Source: Mesorhizobium sangaii
GTDB lineage: Bacteria; Pseudomonadota; Alphaproteobacteria; Rhizobiales; Rhizobiaceae
Reading direction: 5' to 3'
Length of the DNA stretch: 64,000 nt
NCBI RefSeq assembly: GCF_014207355.1
Contig: NZ_JACHEF010000002.1
Span: 1,054,001 to 1,118,000 of the forward strand
Within the stretch, counting starts at the first letter, position 1. Every line of letters begins with the position of its first letter. The position numbers and the translations under genes were made by a program. The notes under the pieces are model-generated. The model saw only the letters and a program-made list of their open reading frames with translations, had not been told where the DNA came from and ran no database searches. Shown here piece after piece: positions 26,950 through 34,503 of this stretch.

Positions 26950-27097
26950 TTCCTTCTCCCCTTGTGGGAGAAGGTGGATTGGCGCGCAGCGCCAAGACGG
27001 TTGAGGGGTGCTGGACGGATTGCGGTTTGCCGAGCTGGAACACCCCTCATCCGACCGAGCTTCGCTCGGCCACCTTCTCCCACAAGGGGAGAAGGAA
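26950..27097. repeat. RIME-like rhizobial intergenic palindromic element
   Basis: A 148-bp element bounded by perfect 28-bp terminal inverted repeats at 26950-26977 and 27070-27097. Each arm is itself a hairpin (CCTTCTCCC and GGGAGAAGG around a 5-nt loop). The interior holds a perfect 7-bp hairpin at 26979-26995 (TTGGCGC, loop GCA, GCGCCAA) and a second at 27055-27069 (CCGAG, CTCGG). This architecture is that of the rhizobial intergenic mosaic elements (RIME-type). It separates the CobW and WD40 genes and may act as a transcript stabiliser or attenuator. Confidence 0.8.
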
Positions 27098-27130
27098 GGC
27101 CAGCGCTAGCGCCATAAACTGATTGGGAAA

Positions 27131-28180
27131 TCAGGCAGCCTGGCAGGCGTCAAAACTCTTCTTCAACCGCTCGGCGTCGAGTTCGCGGCCGATGAACACC
27201 AGCCGGCTCTCATGCTTCTCGCCGTCCTTCCAGGCGCGCTGGTGGTCACCCTCGATGATCATGTGCACGCCCTGGATGACGTAGCGCTCGTCATCACCCT
27301 TGAGCGCGATGATGCCCTTCAGGCGCAGGATGTTGGGGCCTTCCATCTGGGTGATCTTCTCGATCCACGGGAAGAACTTTTTCGGGTCCATCTCGCCGCC
27401 GCGCAGCGACACCGACTGCACCGTCACGTCATGGATGTCGGAAGGATGCGCGTGATGGTGGTGCCCGTCATGATCATGGTGATCGTGGCCGTCATGGTCA
27501 TGATGGTCGTGATCGTGATCGTCATGCGCCTTGAGGAAATGCGGATCGTTTTCCAACGCCCTTGAAAGGTCGAAGGCGCCGCGGTCGAGCACTTCCGAGA
27601 GGGCGACGCCGGCTCGTGTCGTGCGATGGATCTTCGCCGCCGGATTGATGGCACGGATGGTCGCTTCGACCTTGGCGAGCTCTTCGGGGGTGACGAGGTC
27701 GGTCTTGTTGAGCACGACGACGTCGGCGAAGGCGATCTGGTCCTCGGCTTCCCTGGAATCCTTGAGCCGCAGCGGCAGATGCTTGGCATCGACCAGCGCC
27801 ACCACCGCGTCGAGCCTTGTCTTGGAGCGCACGTCGTCGTCCATGAAGAAGGTCTGCGCCACCGGCACCGGATCGGCAAGGCCGGTGGTCTCGACCACGA
27901 TAGCGTCGAAACGGCCGGGCCGGCGCATAAGTCCTTCGACGACGCGGATCAGGTCGCCGCGCACCGTGCAGCAGACGCAGCCATTGTTCATCTCGTAGAT
28001 CTCCTCGTCGGATTCCACGATCAGTTCGTTGTCGATGCCGATTTCGCCGAACTCGTTGACGATGACGGCGTAACGCTTGCCGTGGTTTTCCGACAGGATG
28101 CGGTTGAGCAGCGTCGTCTTGCCGGCGCCGAGATAGCCGGTGAGAACGGTTACGGGGATCTGCGTCTGTGCGTCGCTCAT
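27131..28180 (-). CDS. CobW/COG0523 family GTPase, metallochaperone with His-rich loop
   Basis: A 349-residue G3E-family GTPase. Residues 15-22 form Walker A (GYLGAGKT). The metal motif C68-V-C70-C71 follows in '[14 protein letters not shown]'. '[10 protein letters not shown]' and the guanine-specificity motif NKTD (159-161 region) follow. Residues about 219-246 are a His/Asp-rich loop that probably binds Zn or another transition metal. The C-terminal CobW_C domain ends in '[24 protein letters not shown]'. Such proteins deliver metal, often zinc, to client enzymes under limitation. The start at 28180 gives the family N-terminus '[18 protein letters not shown]'; no Zur-box-like palindrome was recognised in the 193-bp divergent region. 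Confidence 0.94.
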   Translation of the reverse strand: MSDAQTQIPVTVLTGYLGAGKTTLLNRILSENHGKRYAVIVNEFGEIGIDNELIVESDEEIYEMNNGCVCCTVRGDLIRVVEGLMRRPGRFDAIVVETTGLADPVPVAQTFFMDDDVRSKTRLDAVVALVDAKHLPLRLKDSREAEDQIAFADVVVLNKTDLVTPEELAKVEATIRAINPAAKIHRTTRAGVALSEVLDRGAFDLSRALENDPHFLKAHDDHDHDHHDHDGHDHHDHDGHHHHAHPSDIHDVTVQSVSLRGGEMDPKKFFPWIEKITQMEGPNILRLKGIIALKGDDERYVIQGVHMIIEGDHQRAWKDGEKHESRLVFIGRELDAERLKKSFDACQAA

Positions 28181-28373
28181 GACTTGCCTCGAAAAATCTG
28201 GGCCTTGAAAAAGCCTGGAAAAGGGATTGTTGGCTCCATATAGGACGTGTGCCGGGCTTTTGCACGAGGCAAACCGATGGGCCAAACCGGCATGCCGGCA
28301 TTGCCGAATTTTACTGGCGGAAGCCGCCGTCACAGCCTAGATCGAGACGGGGGGCCAATTCGAGAGGCACGAT

Positions 28374-29105
28374 ATGTCCGGCAAGCCGTTCTCCATCTCG
28401 TTGAGCCGGCGCAAGGCGCTCGGCTTGATCGCGGTGACTGCCGGCGGTGGTGCCTTCCTGCCGGCCGCGGCAATCGCCGCCCAGTCTTCGGCCTATGCCG
28501 GGCTGACCCTGTTCCAATCCGGCGCCGGCGTCTGCGCCATCACGCCCGAGGTGACCGAAGGGCCGTTCTATTTCGACGCGAAACTCGAACGTGCCGATGT
28601 CACTGAAGGCAAGAAGGGCGTTGCCCTCACGGTCAGGCTGCAGGTCGTCGACGCGGCCTGTCGCCCGCTTGCCGGCGTCCGCGTCGACATCTGGCATTGC
28701 GACGCGCGAGGTGCCTATTCGGGCTACCCGGGACAAGGTGACGGCCGCGATGTCGACACGTCGGGCCAGACCTTCCTGCGTGGCTGGCAGAAGACCGATG
28801 CAAGCGGCATCGTTTCCTTCGCCACCATCTATCCCGGCTGGTATCACGGCCGCACCACCCATATCCATTTCAAGGTCTTCCCCAACGACAATTCGGTGAT
28901 GACCGGCCAATTGTTCTTCCCCGACAGTCTCAGCGAGCAGATATTCACCGCTGTCGCGCCATACAATGATCGGCCCGGCAAGCGTGACACCTCGAACGCC
29001 AGCGACGGCATCGCCAGGCACGCCGGACCGCTGTCGCAGGCCGCACTGCGCGAGGTGGAGGATGCCTATCAAGCGCTGATGATCGTCGCGGTGCAGTCCG
29101 GTTGA
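28374..29105 (+). CDS. Exported intradiol ring-cleavage dioxygenase-like protein
   Basis: A 243-residue protein with a twin-arginine-like leader (SRRKALGLIAVTAGGGAF, cleavage near AIAAQ) and an intradiol dioxygenase fold. The non-heme Fe(III) ligands are recognisable: Tyr in 'DARGAYSGYPGQ', Tyr in 'YPGWYHGRTTHIHF' and the two His of HIH. Unlike catabolic catechol or protocatechuate dioxygenases it is exported, stands alone and lacks beta-ketoadipate genes nearby. Substrate unknown; exported members are thought to act on plant or lignin-type aromatics, which is inference here. It diverges from the CobW gene. Confidence 0.9.
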   Translation: MSGKPFSISLSRRKALGLIAVTAGGGAFLPAAAIAAQSSAYAGLTLFQSGAGVCAITPEVTEGPFYFDAKLERADVTEGKKGVALTVRLQVVDAACRPLAGVRVDIWHCDARGAYSGYPGQGDGRDVDTSGQTFLRGWQKTDASGIVSFATIYPGWYHGRTTHIHFKVFPNDNSVMTGQLFFPDSLSEQIFTAVAPYNDRPGKRDTSNASDGIARHAGPLSQAALREVEDAYQALMIVAVQSG

Positions 29106-29292
29106 CCGACAATCCCTCACGCAGGTCGTCCGCGGCGAAAACTCCGCTCGCGAAAAGTCGTTTGTCATCTAACTGAAATAAACATCTGGCATTAGCCACG
29201 GCGGGCACCGCAATGCTTGCCGGCAAAGCTGTTTGGAGCGCCGGAATCTTTTTGATCGTCGATTGCCAATCGGACGGCTGCGTCTATGCTGA

Positions 29293-29306
29293 CCGTACCG
29301 GTACGG
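29293..29306. promoter_or_regulatory. 14-bp perfect palindrome upstream of the MarR gene
   Basis: CCGTACCGGTACGG at 29293-29306 is a perfect palindrome ending 16 bp before the MarR start codon and 5 bp before its GAGG ribosome binding site. MarR proteins usually bind palindromes of 14-20 bp over their own promoter, so this is a good autoregulatory operator candidate. Confidence 0.5.
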
Positions 29307-29322
29307 CCGAAGAGGGATGACC

Positions 29323-29793
29323 ATGGCCAAGGCGGACAAGACTGCAACAATGAGCCGGCTGCATTCGGCGGCAAGGCTGGCAAGAACCGCGCTCGCTGCG
29401 CGGCTTCTGGCACACGGCTTCTATGCCGGCCAGGATCAGATCATGCTGGCGCTCGACCGTGAAGACGGCCAGACGCCGGGCAATCTCGCCGGACGCCTCG
29501 GTGTGCGCCCACCGACCATCACCAAGACCATCAACCGGCTGCAGGCGCAGGGTTTTCTGGAAAAGCGCGCCTCGTCGGCCGATGCCCGCCAGGCTCATAT
29601 TTTCCTCACCGACACCGGCCGCGACATCATCCACGCCATCGAGAAATCGGTGAAGAAGACGGAAAAGCAGGCGCTGAAGGGCCTCGACAAGAAGGACCAG
29701 AAGGCGCTGTTCAAGCTGCTTGCCCGCATCGAGGCCAACCTCTCGAACGAGGAATTGGTGTTGATCGACGACGACGCCGAGACGGACGACTGA
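29323..29793 (+). CDS. MarR family transcriptional regulator
   Basis: A 156-residue winged-helix regulator. The recognition region is 'QTPGNLAGRLGVRPPTITKTINRLQAQGFLEKRASSADARQAHIFLTDTGRD', a textbook MarR HTH plus wing. The C-terminal helix is Lys-rich and ends in an acidic tail (LIDDDAETDD). Two ATGs are possible (29317 and 29323); GAGG ends at 29316, so only 29323 has workable spacing. It is convergent with the AraC gene (22 bp between stops) and follows the exported dioxygenase by about 200 bp, whose aromatic substrate could be its ligand (inference). Confidence 0.92.
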   Translation: MAKADKTATMSRLHSAARLARTALAARLLAHGFYAGQDQIMLALDREDGQTPGNLAGRLGVRPPTITKTINRLQAQGFLEKRASSADARQAHIFLTDTGRDIIHAIEKSVKKTEKQALKGLDKKDQKALFKLLARIEANLSNEELVLIDDDAETDD

Positions 29794-29815
29794 TCACTTG
29801 ATCCTGGTGCAACGA

Positions 29816-30685
29816 TCAAGCCGCCGCGGCAGTGCCTTGGATCAGGGATGACCAGCGCCCCGGCGTCATGCCGAACGCCTTCTTGAATTGCCTGATGAAA
29901 TGGCTTTGGTCGTTGAAGCCGGCCTCGATGGCGATCTGCGCCAGGGGCTCGCCGGCGGCGATCATCCGTCGCGCGCTCTGAAGCCGGCGCATCACCAGGA
30001 AGCGATGCGGGCTGGTGCAGAACGCGGCCCGGAAATGCCGTGATAGGGCATAGCGGTCGAGCCCGGTGATCGCTTCCAGTTCGCCCGAACGCACCGGGCG
30101 GCCGAAATTCTCCGTGAGATAGTCGCGCGCCAGCGTAGCCGCCCGCCATGCAGTTCTGGCCATCGGCTTCGCCGGCTGGCCGGCATGCCGGGTCAGGCTT
30201 TGCGTCAACTGGGCGAGGAAGTCGGCAACGAACAGCTCATCGAGTTCCTCCTCGAGCGGCCCCAGCGCCGACAGCAGCGTCGTGCAGAAGCTGTCATCCG
30301 TCAGCACGCCATCCCTGACAAACGGCAACGACGCGCCGCCAAGGCAGTCGAGCATCAGCGCCGGTTCCAGGTAGAGCATCCTGTAGCACAATCCGTCTTC
30401 GGTGCCGGCACCGCCGTCGTGCAATTCGTCGGGATGCAGCACGATGATCTGGCCAGGCAAGCTGTGGCGTGTCGCGCCGAGGTAGCGAAACCGCTGTACG
30501 CCATGCAGCGTCACTCCGATCGCATAGGTGTCGTGGCGATGCAGGTCGAAGGCGCTACCATGGAACCGCGCCTCGATCCGCTCCATGCCGGCAGGGTCGG
30601 AGGCGGAGATGATGCAGTTCTCCGCCGCGTCAACGCACAAACGTCCAAGACCCTCGAAGGCCTGGCTGTTTAGATCGTGCGACAT
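29816..30685 (-). CDS. AraC family transcriptional regulator
   Basis: A 289-residue AraC/XylS protein with an N-terminal cupin-like sensor domain ('FDLHRHDTYAIGVTLHGVQRFRYLGATRHSLPGQIIVLHPDELHDGGAG') and a C-terminal double HTH ('LEAITGLDRYALSRHFRAAFCTSPHRFLVMRRLQSARRMIAAGEPLAQIAIEAGFNDQSHFIRQFKKAFGMTPGRW'). This is the AraC-binding-cupin type often paired with transporters of the LysE or DMT class. It diverges from the DUF2000 gene with only 49 bp between starts, so the two probably share a control region. Confidence 0.93.
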   Translation of the reverse strand: MSHDLNSQAFEGLGRLCVDAAENCIISASDPAGMERIEARFHGSAFDLHRHDTYAIGVTLHGVQRFRYLGATRHSLPGQIIVLHPDELHDGGAGTEDGLCYRMLYLEPALMLDCLGGASLPFVRDGVLTDDSFCTTLLSALGPLEEELDELFVADFLAQLTQSLTRHAGQPAKPMARTAWRAATLARDYLTENFGRPVRSGELEAITGLDRYALSRHFRAAFCTSPHRFLVMRRLQSARRMIAAGEPLAQIAIEAGFNDQSHFIRQFKKAFGMTPGRWSSLIQGTAAAA

Positions 30686-30734
30686 CTTCTCCTTCAGCCT
30701 CGCATTGGGGCACAGCTCGAATGGTCAATGTCTC

Positions 30735-31142
30735 ATGTTCGACACGAAATTTGCAATCGTGCTCAGGCAGGATCTGCCGGTCTGGCAGAAACTCAACGTC
30801 ACCGCCTTCCTGACCAGCGGCATCGTCGCCCAGTTCCCGGACATCATCGGCGAACCCTACCGCGACCGCGTCGGCAATCTCTACAATCCGCTGTCAATCC
30901 AGCCGGTCATCGTGCTGTCCGCCGACCAGGCGACGCTGGCCACAATCCACCGGCGCACGCTGGAGCGTGGCGTGACGACCTCGCTCTATGTCGAAGAGAT
31001 GTTCGCGACCGGCCACGACGCGGCCAACCGCGCGGTCTTTGCCGAATTCGCACCTGAAGACGCCAGGGTGGTCGGTATCGCGCTTCGCGCCGAGAAGAAG
31101 GTGGTCGACAAGATCACCAAGGGCGCCCGCATGCACGCCTAG
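30735..31142 (+). CDS. DUF2000 family protein
   Basis: A 135-residue protein of the DUF2000 family, whose fold resembles peptidyl-tRNA hydrolase 2. Landmarks are 'MFDTKFAIVLRQDLPVWQKLNVTAFLTSGIVAQ', 'IGEPYRDRVGN', 'YVEEMFATGHDAANRAVFAEF' and the C-terminal 'KKVVDKITKGARMHA'. The family's biochemical role is not known. The ATG at 30735 gives the conserved N-terminus. Its partner is the divergent AraC regulator; homologous AraC-DUF2000 pairs would suggest a conserved unit. A repeat copy begins right at the stop codon. Confidence 0.88.
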   Translation: MFDTKFAIVLRQDLPVWQKLNVTAFLTSGIVAQFPDIIGEPYRDRVGNLYNPLSIQPVIVLSADQATLATIHRRTLERGVTTSLYVEEMFATGHDAANRAVFAEFAPEDARVVGIALRAEKKVVDKITKGARMHA

Positions 31143-31188
31143 GCTGCGCCGAGGTTCAGGTGCCGGCCTGACCTGAATTCCGCACGCC
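31142..31188. repeat. Intergenic repeat, compact copy 2 of the 25754-25893 family
   Basis: The right arm at 31162-31188 matches the right arm of copy 1 with one gap and three substitutions (shared ATTCAGGT and AGGCCGGC on the reverse strand). The left arm (GAGGTTCAGGT) abuts it, so the 84-bp interior of copy 1 is missing. TTCAGGT at 31155-31161 and ACCTGAA at 31171-31177 form a stem with a 9-nt loop. It starts on the last base of the DUF2000 stop codon. Confidence 0.65.
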
Positions 31189-31329
31189 TTCGCTCCAAAA
31201 GACTAAGCCTGCCGACGGCTCCTGTTGTGCCAGCCGGCTTTGGCGTGGCGGCGGGCGACAATTGGCTTGCCGGCAAGCGACATTTCCCGCAAAGGTGGGC
31301 TTCAGCCCAGCTTCCCACCCGGCCTGCAA

Positions 31330-32271
31330 GTGAGTGCTCCCCAAAGACATCCAGAAAGCGCAACGCCCCCGGTGGCGATCCTCTGCATGCTTTCCACCTA
31401 CGTCTTCTTCACCTTTCTCGACACCAGCAGCAAATATCTCGTGCTGGCCGGCGTTTCCGTGCTGATCGTCGCCTGGGTGCGCTTTGCCGTGCATGTCGTG
31501 CTGGTCGGCATGTTGCTGCGCGGCTGGCGCCAACCGGTGCGGTTTCGCCCGGTCAACCTGCCGGCGCATGTCCTGCGCGGTCTGTTCCTGTTCGGCTCGA
31601 CCATGTTCAACATCCTGGCGCTGCGCTCCCTGCAACTGGCCGAAACCACCTCGATCTATTTCTTCGGACCGATGGTGATCACAGCACTTGCCGGCCCGCT
31701 GCTTGGCGAATGGGCCGGCTGGCGGCGCTGGCTGGCGATCCTGGCGGCCTTCGCCGGGGTTCTCATCATCACCCGGCCAGGTGTCGGCGTTTTCGGCATC
31801 GGGCATCTCTTTGCGCTCGGCTCGATGCTGTCGAACTGCTTCTACGTCATCATGACGCGCCGCATGTCGACGAGCGAGACGTCGGAAAGCCTCATCCTGT
31901 TCTCGGCACTGGCGCCGGCGGTGCTGCTTTTGCCCCTGCTGCCGTTTTCGTTCTCCCTGCCGCATGATGGCTGGCACTGGTTCGTGCTGCTCATGCTTGG
32001 CGTGTTCGGCGGCGTCGGCCACTGGTTGCTGGTCCAGGCTTACCGGCTTGCGACGACCACCGCATTGGCGCCCTATCCCTATTCGCAGATGGTGTGGATG
32101 ATCATTTCCGGCTGGATCGTCTTCAAGCAGTTTCCCGACCGTTGGACATTGGTCGGCGCCGCCATCATCGTCGCCAGCGGCCTCTACATCGTTCATCGCG
32201 AGCATCGGCTTCGGCTGCAGAGCCGCGCGGCCTCCGACGTCGAAGCGGAGGCGTTGGCAAAAAAACTTTGA
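31330..32271 (+). CDS. DMT-superfamily (EamA) transporter
   Basis: A 313-residue inner-membrane transporter with about ten membrane helices in two EamA repeats. The first repeat runs from 'ILCMLSTYVFFTFLDTSSKYLV' to 'LAETTSIYFFGPMVITALAGPLLGEWAGWRRWLAILAAFAGVLIITRPG'. The second ends 'LATTTALAPYPYSQMVWMIISGWIVFKQFPDRWTLVGAAIIVASGLYIVHREHRL'. Family members export amino acids, metabolites or amines. The start is uncertain: I use the GTG at 31330, although the open frame extends about 35 codons upstream into low-quality sequence and a later ATG (31387) would remove part of helix 1. No substrate is implied by the neighbours. Confidence 0.88.
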   Translation: MSAPQRHPESATPPVAILCMLSTYVFFTFLDTSSKYLVLAGVSVLIVAWVRFAVHVVLVGMLLRGWRQPVRFRPVNLPAHVLRGLFLFGSTMFNILALRSLQLAETTSIYFFGPMVITALAGPLLGEWAGWRRWLAILAAFAGVLIITRPGVGVFGIGHLFALGSMLSNCFYVIMTRRMSTSETSESLILFSALAPAVLLLPLLPFSFSLPHDGWHWFVLLMLGVFGGVGHWLLVQAYRLATTTALAPYPYSQMVWMIISGWIVFKQFPDRWTLVGAAIIVASGLYIVHREHRLRLQSRAASDVEAEALAKKL

Positions 32272-32302
32272 TTTACTGCCGATCGATGGCATAACGCCGC
32301 CT

Positions 32303-32315
32303 TTAAACTGTTTAA
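32303..32315. promoter_or_regulatory. 13-bp palindrome upstream of the LacI gene
   Basis: TTAAAC, one central T, then GTTTAA form a perfect odd-centred palindrome 70 bp upstream of the proposed LacI start. LacI-family operators are short AT-flanked palindromes, so an autoregulatory site is plausible. Most LacI operators have a central CG pair, which this lacks. Confidence 0.35.
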
Positions 32316-32384
32316 TGCATGTGGGAACCGGTTTCGGGACAACGACGTGCATAAGGACTGAAGCCGGTCGGGGAGCACAGGTCG

Positions 32385-33407
32385 CTGGCACAGAAAATCA
32401 AGCTTTCGACGATCGCGGATGCGCTCGGCGTCTCCACGGCCACTGTGTCACTGGCGCTGCGCGACAGCCCGCTGGTCGCCGGCACCACCCGTGACCGCAT
32501 CAAGGAACATGCCCGCGCCATTGGCTATATCTACAACCGACGCGCCGCCAGCCTGCGCACCTCGCGTTCGGGCATTGTCGGCGTCGTCGTCCACGACATC
32601 ATGAACCCGTTCTTCGCCGAGATCCTGCGCTCGATCGAAAGCGAACTCGACCGCAGCCGCCAGACCTTCATCCTGTCCAACCACTATGACCAGCTCGAGA
32701 AGCAGCGCACCTTCATCGATACGCTGCTGCAGCTCGGTGCCGACGGCGTCATTATGTCGCCGGCCATCGGCACGCCGGCTTCCGACATCCTGATGGCCGA
32801 GGAGAACGGCCTGCCAGCGGTGCTGATCGCCCGCACGGTCGAGGGCGCCGACGTGCCGGTCTTTCGCGGCGACGATGCCTATGGCACCGGGCTCGCCACC
32901 AACCATCTGATCTCGCTCGGCCACAAGCGCATCGCCATGATCGGCGGCACCGACCAGACCTCGACCGGCCGCGATCGCTACCAGGGCTATGTCAACGCCA
33001 TGGAGGCGGCCGGGCTGGAAGTCAGGCCGTCCTGGCGCATCGCCGGCCCGCGCACCAAGCAGGCCGGCTTCGAGGCCGCCGGGCAGTTCCTGGCGCTGAA
33101 GGACAAGCCGACGGCCGCCTGCTGCTGGAACGACCTTGTCGCCATCGGCCTGATGAACGGCATTGCGCGTGCCGGCCTGGTGCCGGGCGTCGACATCTCG
33201 GTCACCGGCTATGACGATCTCGAAGAGGCGGCGATTGCGACGCCGGCGCTGACCACCGTCTGGAACGGCCAGCGCGAAGTTGGACGCCGCGCCGCCAGTG
33301 CGCTGCTGGACAAGTTGAACGGGCAGACGGTGCGGCCGTCGCAGGAATTGATCAAGCCGGAACTGCATGTGCGCCAGTCGACCGGCAAGCCGGTGGAGCG
33401 TGCATGA
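32385..33407 (+). CDS. LacI family transcriptional regulator with a non-standard start codon
   Basis: A LacI/GalR regulator of 340 residues if started at CTG 32385. The HTH reads 'KLSTIADALGVSTATVSLALRDSPLV' followed by the hinge 'IGYIYNRRAASLRTSRSG' and a periplasmic-binding-like effector domain ('GVVVHDIMNPFFAEILRSIESEL', 'HKRIAMIGG', 'VPGVDISVTGYDDLEEA'). The frame has no ATG, GTG or TTG between the stop at 32352 and the GTG at 32445, and starting at 32445 would delete the first helix of the HTH. GGGGAG at 32370-32375 lies 9 bp before the CTG. The gene may use CTG or carry a start-codon mutation. It is coupled by ATGA to a 2-hydroxyacid dehydrogenase, a likely target. Confidence 0.85.
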   Translation: MAQKIKLSTIADALGVSTATVSLALRDSPLVAGTTRDRIKEHARAIGYIYNRRAASLRTSRSGIVGVVVHDIMNPFFAEILRSIESELDRSRQTFILSNHYDQLEKQRTFIDTLLQLGADGVIMSPAIGTPASDILMAEENGLPAVLIARTVEGADVPVFRGDDAYGTGLATNHLISLGHKRIAMIGGTDQTSTGRDRYQGYVNAMEAAGLEVRPSWRIAGPRTKQAGFEAAGQFLALKDKPTAACCWNDLVAIGLMNGIARAGLVPGVDISVTGYDDLEEAAIATPALTTVWNGQREVGRRAASALLDKLNGQTVRPSQELIKPELHVRQSTGKPVERA

Positions 33408-34402
33408 CCAAGGCCGAACAATTGCAGACCGTCGCCATTCTGGTGCCGGGCGACTTCAACGACCATGCGATCAAGCGCATCGACAATACCTTCAACCGGG
33501 TCAGGATCGAACGAGCCGATCCGGCGCTGGTCACCGACGAGATGCGCGGCAACGTGCGCGGCATCGCTTCGTTCGCCGGCATCAATGCGGCGATGATGGA
33601 TGCATTGCCCAATCTCGAACTCATCGCCTCCTTCGGCGTCGGCTATGATTCGGTCGATGTCGGCCACGCGGCCGCCAAAAACATCATGGTCACCAACACG
33701 CCCGACGTGCTGACCGAAGAGGTTGCCGACACCACGATCGGGCTGCTGATCAACACCATCCGCGACCTGCCGCGTGCCGAGACCTGGCTGCGTGACGGCA
33801 GCTGGCTGCGCAAGGGCAACTATCCCCTGAGCCGGCTGACCTTGCGTGGCCGCAAGGTCGGCATTTTCGGCATGGGCCGCATCGGCCAGGCGGTTGCCCG
33901 GCGGCTGGAAGCTTTTGGCCTGCCGGTCGCCTACCACAACCGGCGCCGGGTCGAAGGCTTGAGCTACCAGTACCACCCGACATTGAAGGGCCTCGCCGAA
34001 GCGGTCGACACACTGATTTCGGTGGCGCCCGGCGGCGCCTCGACGGAGAGGGCGGTCAATGCCGAAATCCTGTCCGCTCTTGGCGCCAACGGCGTCTTCG
34101 TCAATATCGGCCGCGGCAGCACGGTCGACGAGGCTGCGCTTGCGGCAGCACTTGCCAACGGCACCATCGCCGCCGCGGGGCTCGATGTCTTCGCCGATGA
34201 ACCGAACGTGCCCAAGGCGTTGCTCGACGCGCCGAACACCTCGCTGTTGCCGCATGTCGGCTCGGCCTCGGACCATACACGCCGTGCCATGGCGGATCTG
34301 TGCGTCGACAATCTGGTCTCCTGGTTCGCAGAACGTCGTCCGCTGACGCCGGTGCCGGAGACTGTGAATGTGAAGGCCAAGGCAAATCCAGGAAAAGTGT
34401 GA
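33404..34402 (+). CDS. D-isomer-specific 2-hydroxyacid dehydrogenase
   Basis: A 332-residue NAD(P)-dependent oxidoreductase for 2-keto/2-hydroxy acids. The dinucleotide site is 'KVGIFGMGRIGQAVARRLEAF'. The catalytic triad is visible as Arg in 'LELIASFGVGYDSVD' context and 'VFVNIGRGSTVDEAAL', Glu in 'GLDVFADEPNVP', and His in 'SLLPHVGSAS'. It resembles glyoxylate/hydroxypyruvate reductases (GhrB-like group). If it reduces hydroxypyruvate or glyoxylate it would link to the ureide and glycerate kinase genes about 12 kb upstream, but this is inference. The ATG overlaps the LacI stop by 4 bp, so both are on one transcript. Confidence 0.94.
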   Translation: MTKAEQLQTVAILVPGDFNDHAIKRIDNTFNRVRIERADPALVTDEMRGNVRGIASFAGINAAMMDALPNLELIASFGVGYDSVDVGHAAAKNIMVTNTPDVLTEEVADTTIGLLINTIRDLPRAETWLRDGSWLRKGNYPLSRLTLRGRKVGIFGMGRIGQAVARRLEAFGLPVAYHNRRRVEGLSYQYHPTLKGLAEAVDTLISVAPGGASTERAVNAEILSALGANGVFVNIGRGSTVDEAALAAALANGTIAAAGLDVFADEPNVPKALLDAPNTSLLPHVGSASDHTRRAMADLCVDNLVSWFAERRPLTPVPETVNVKAKANPGKV

Positions 34403-34503
34403 AGTGCCTTTCCGTCCGGATGGAACGGCAGGCTGCCACGCTTATTAACGTCCGTTTAACCATCTGAAATCATTCTTCATCTTGTCCGTGTGCGTGGAAG
34501 AAG

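Noticed and set aside
31225-31330. An N-terminal extension of about 35 residues on the DMT transporter.
   Set aside because: The extension has no membrane-protein character, while a GTG at 31330 leads into the first transmembrane repeat. The choice remains uncertain.
32445-33407. Starting the LacI regulator at GTG 32445.
   Set aside because: It deletes the first helix of the helix-turn-helix, while the upstream codons encode a perfect family sequence.
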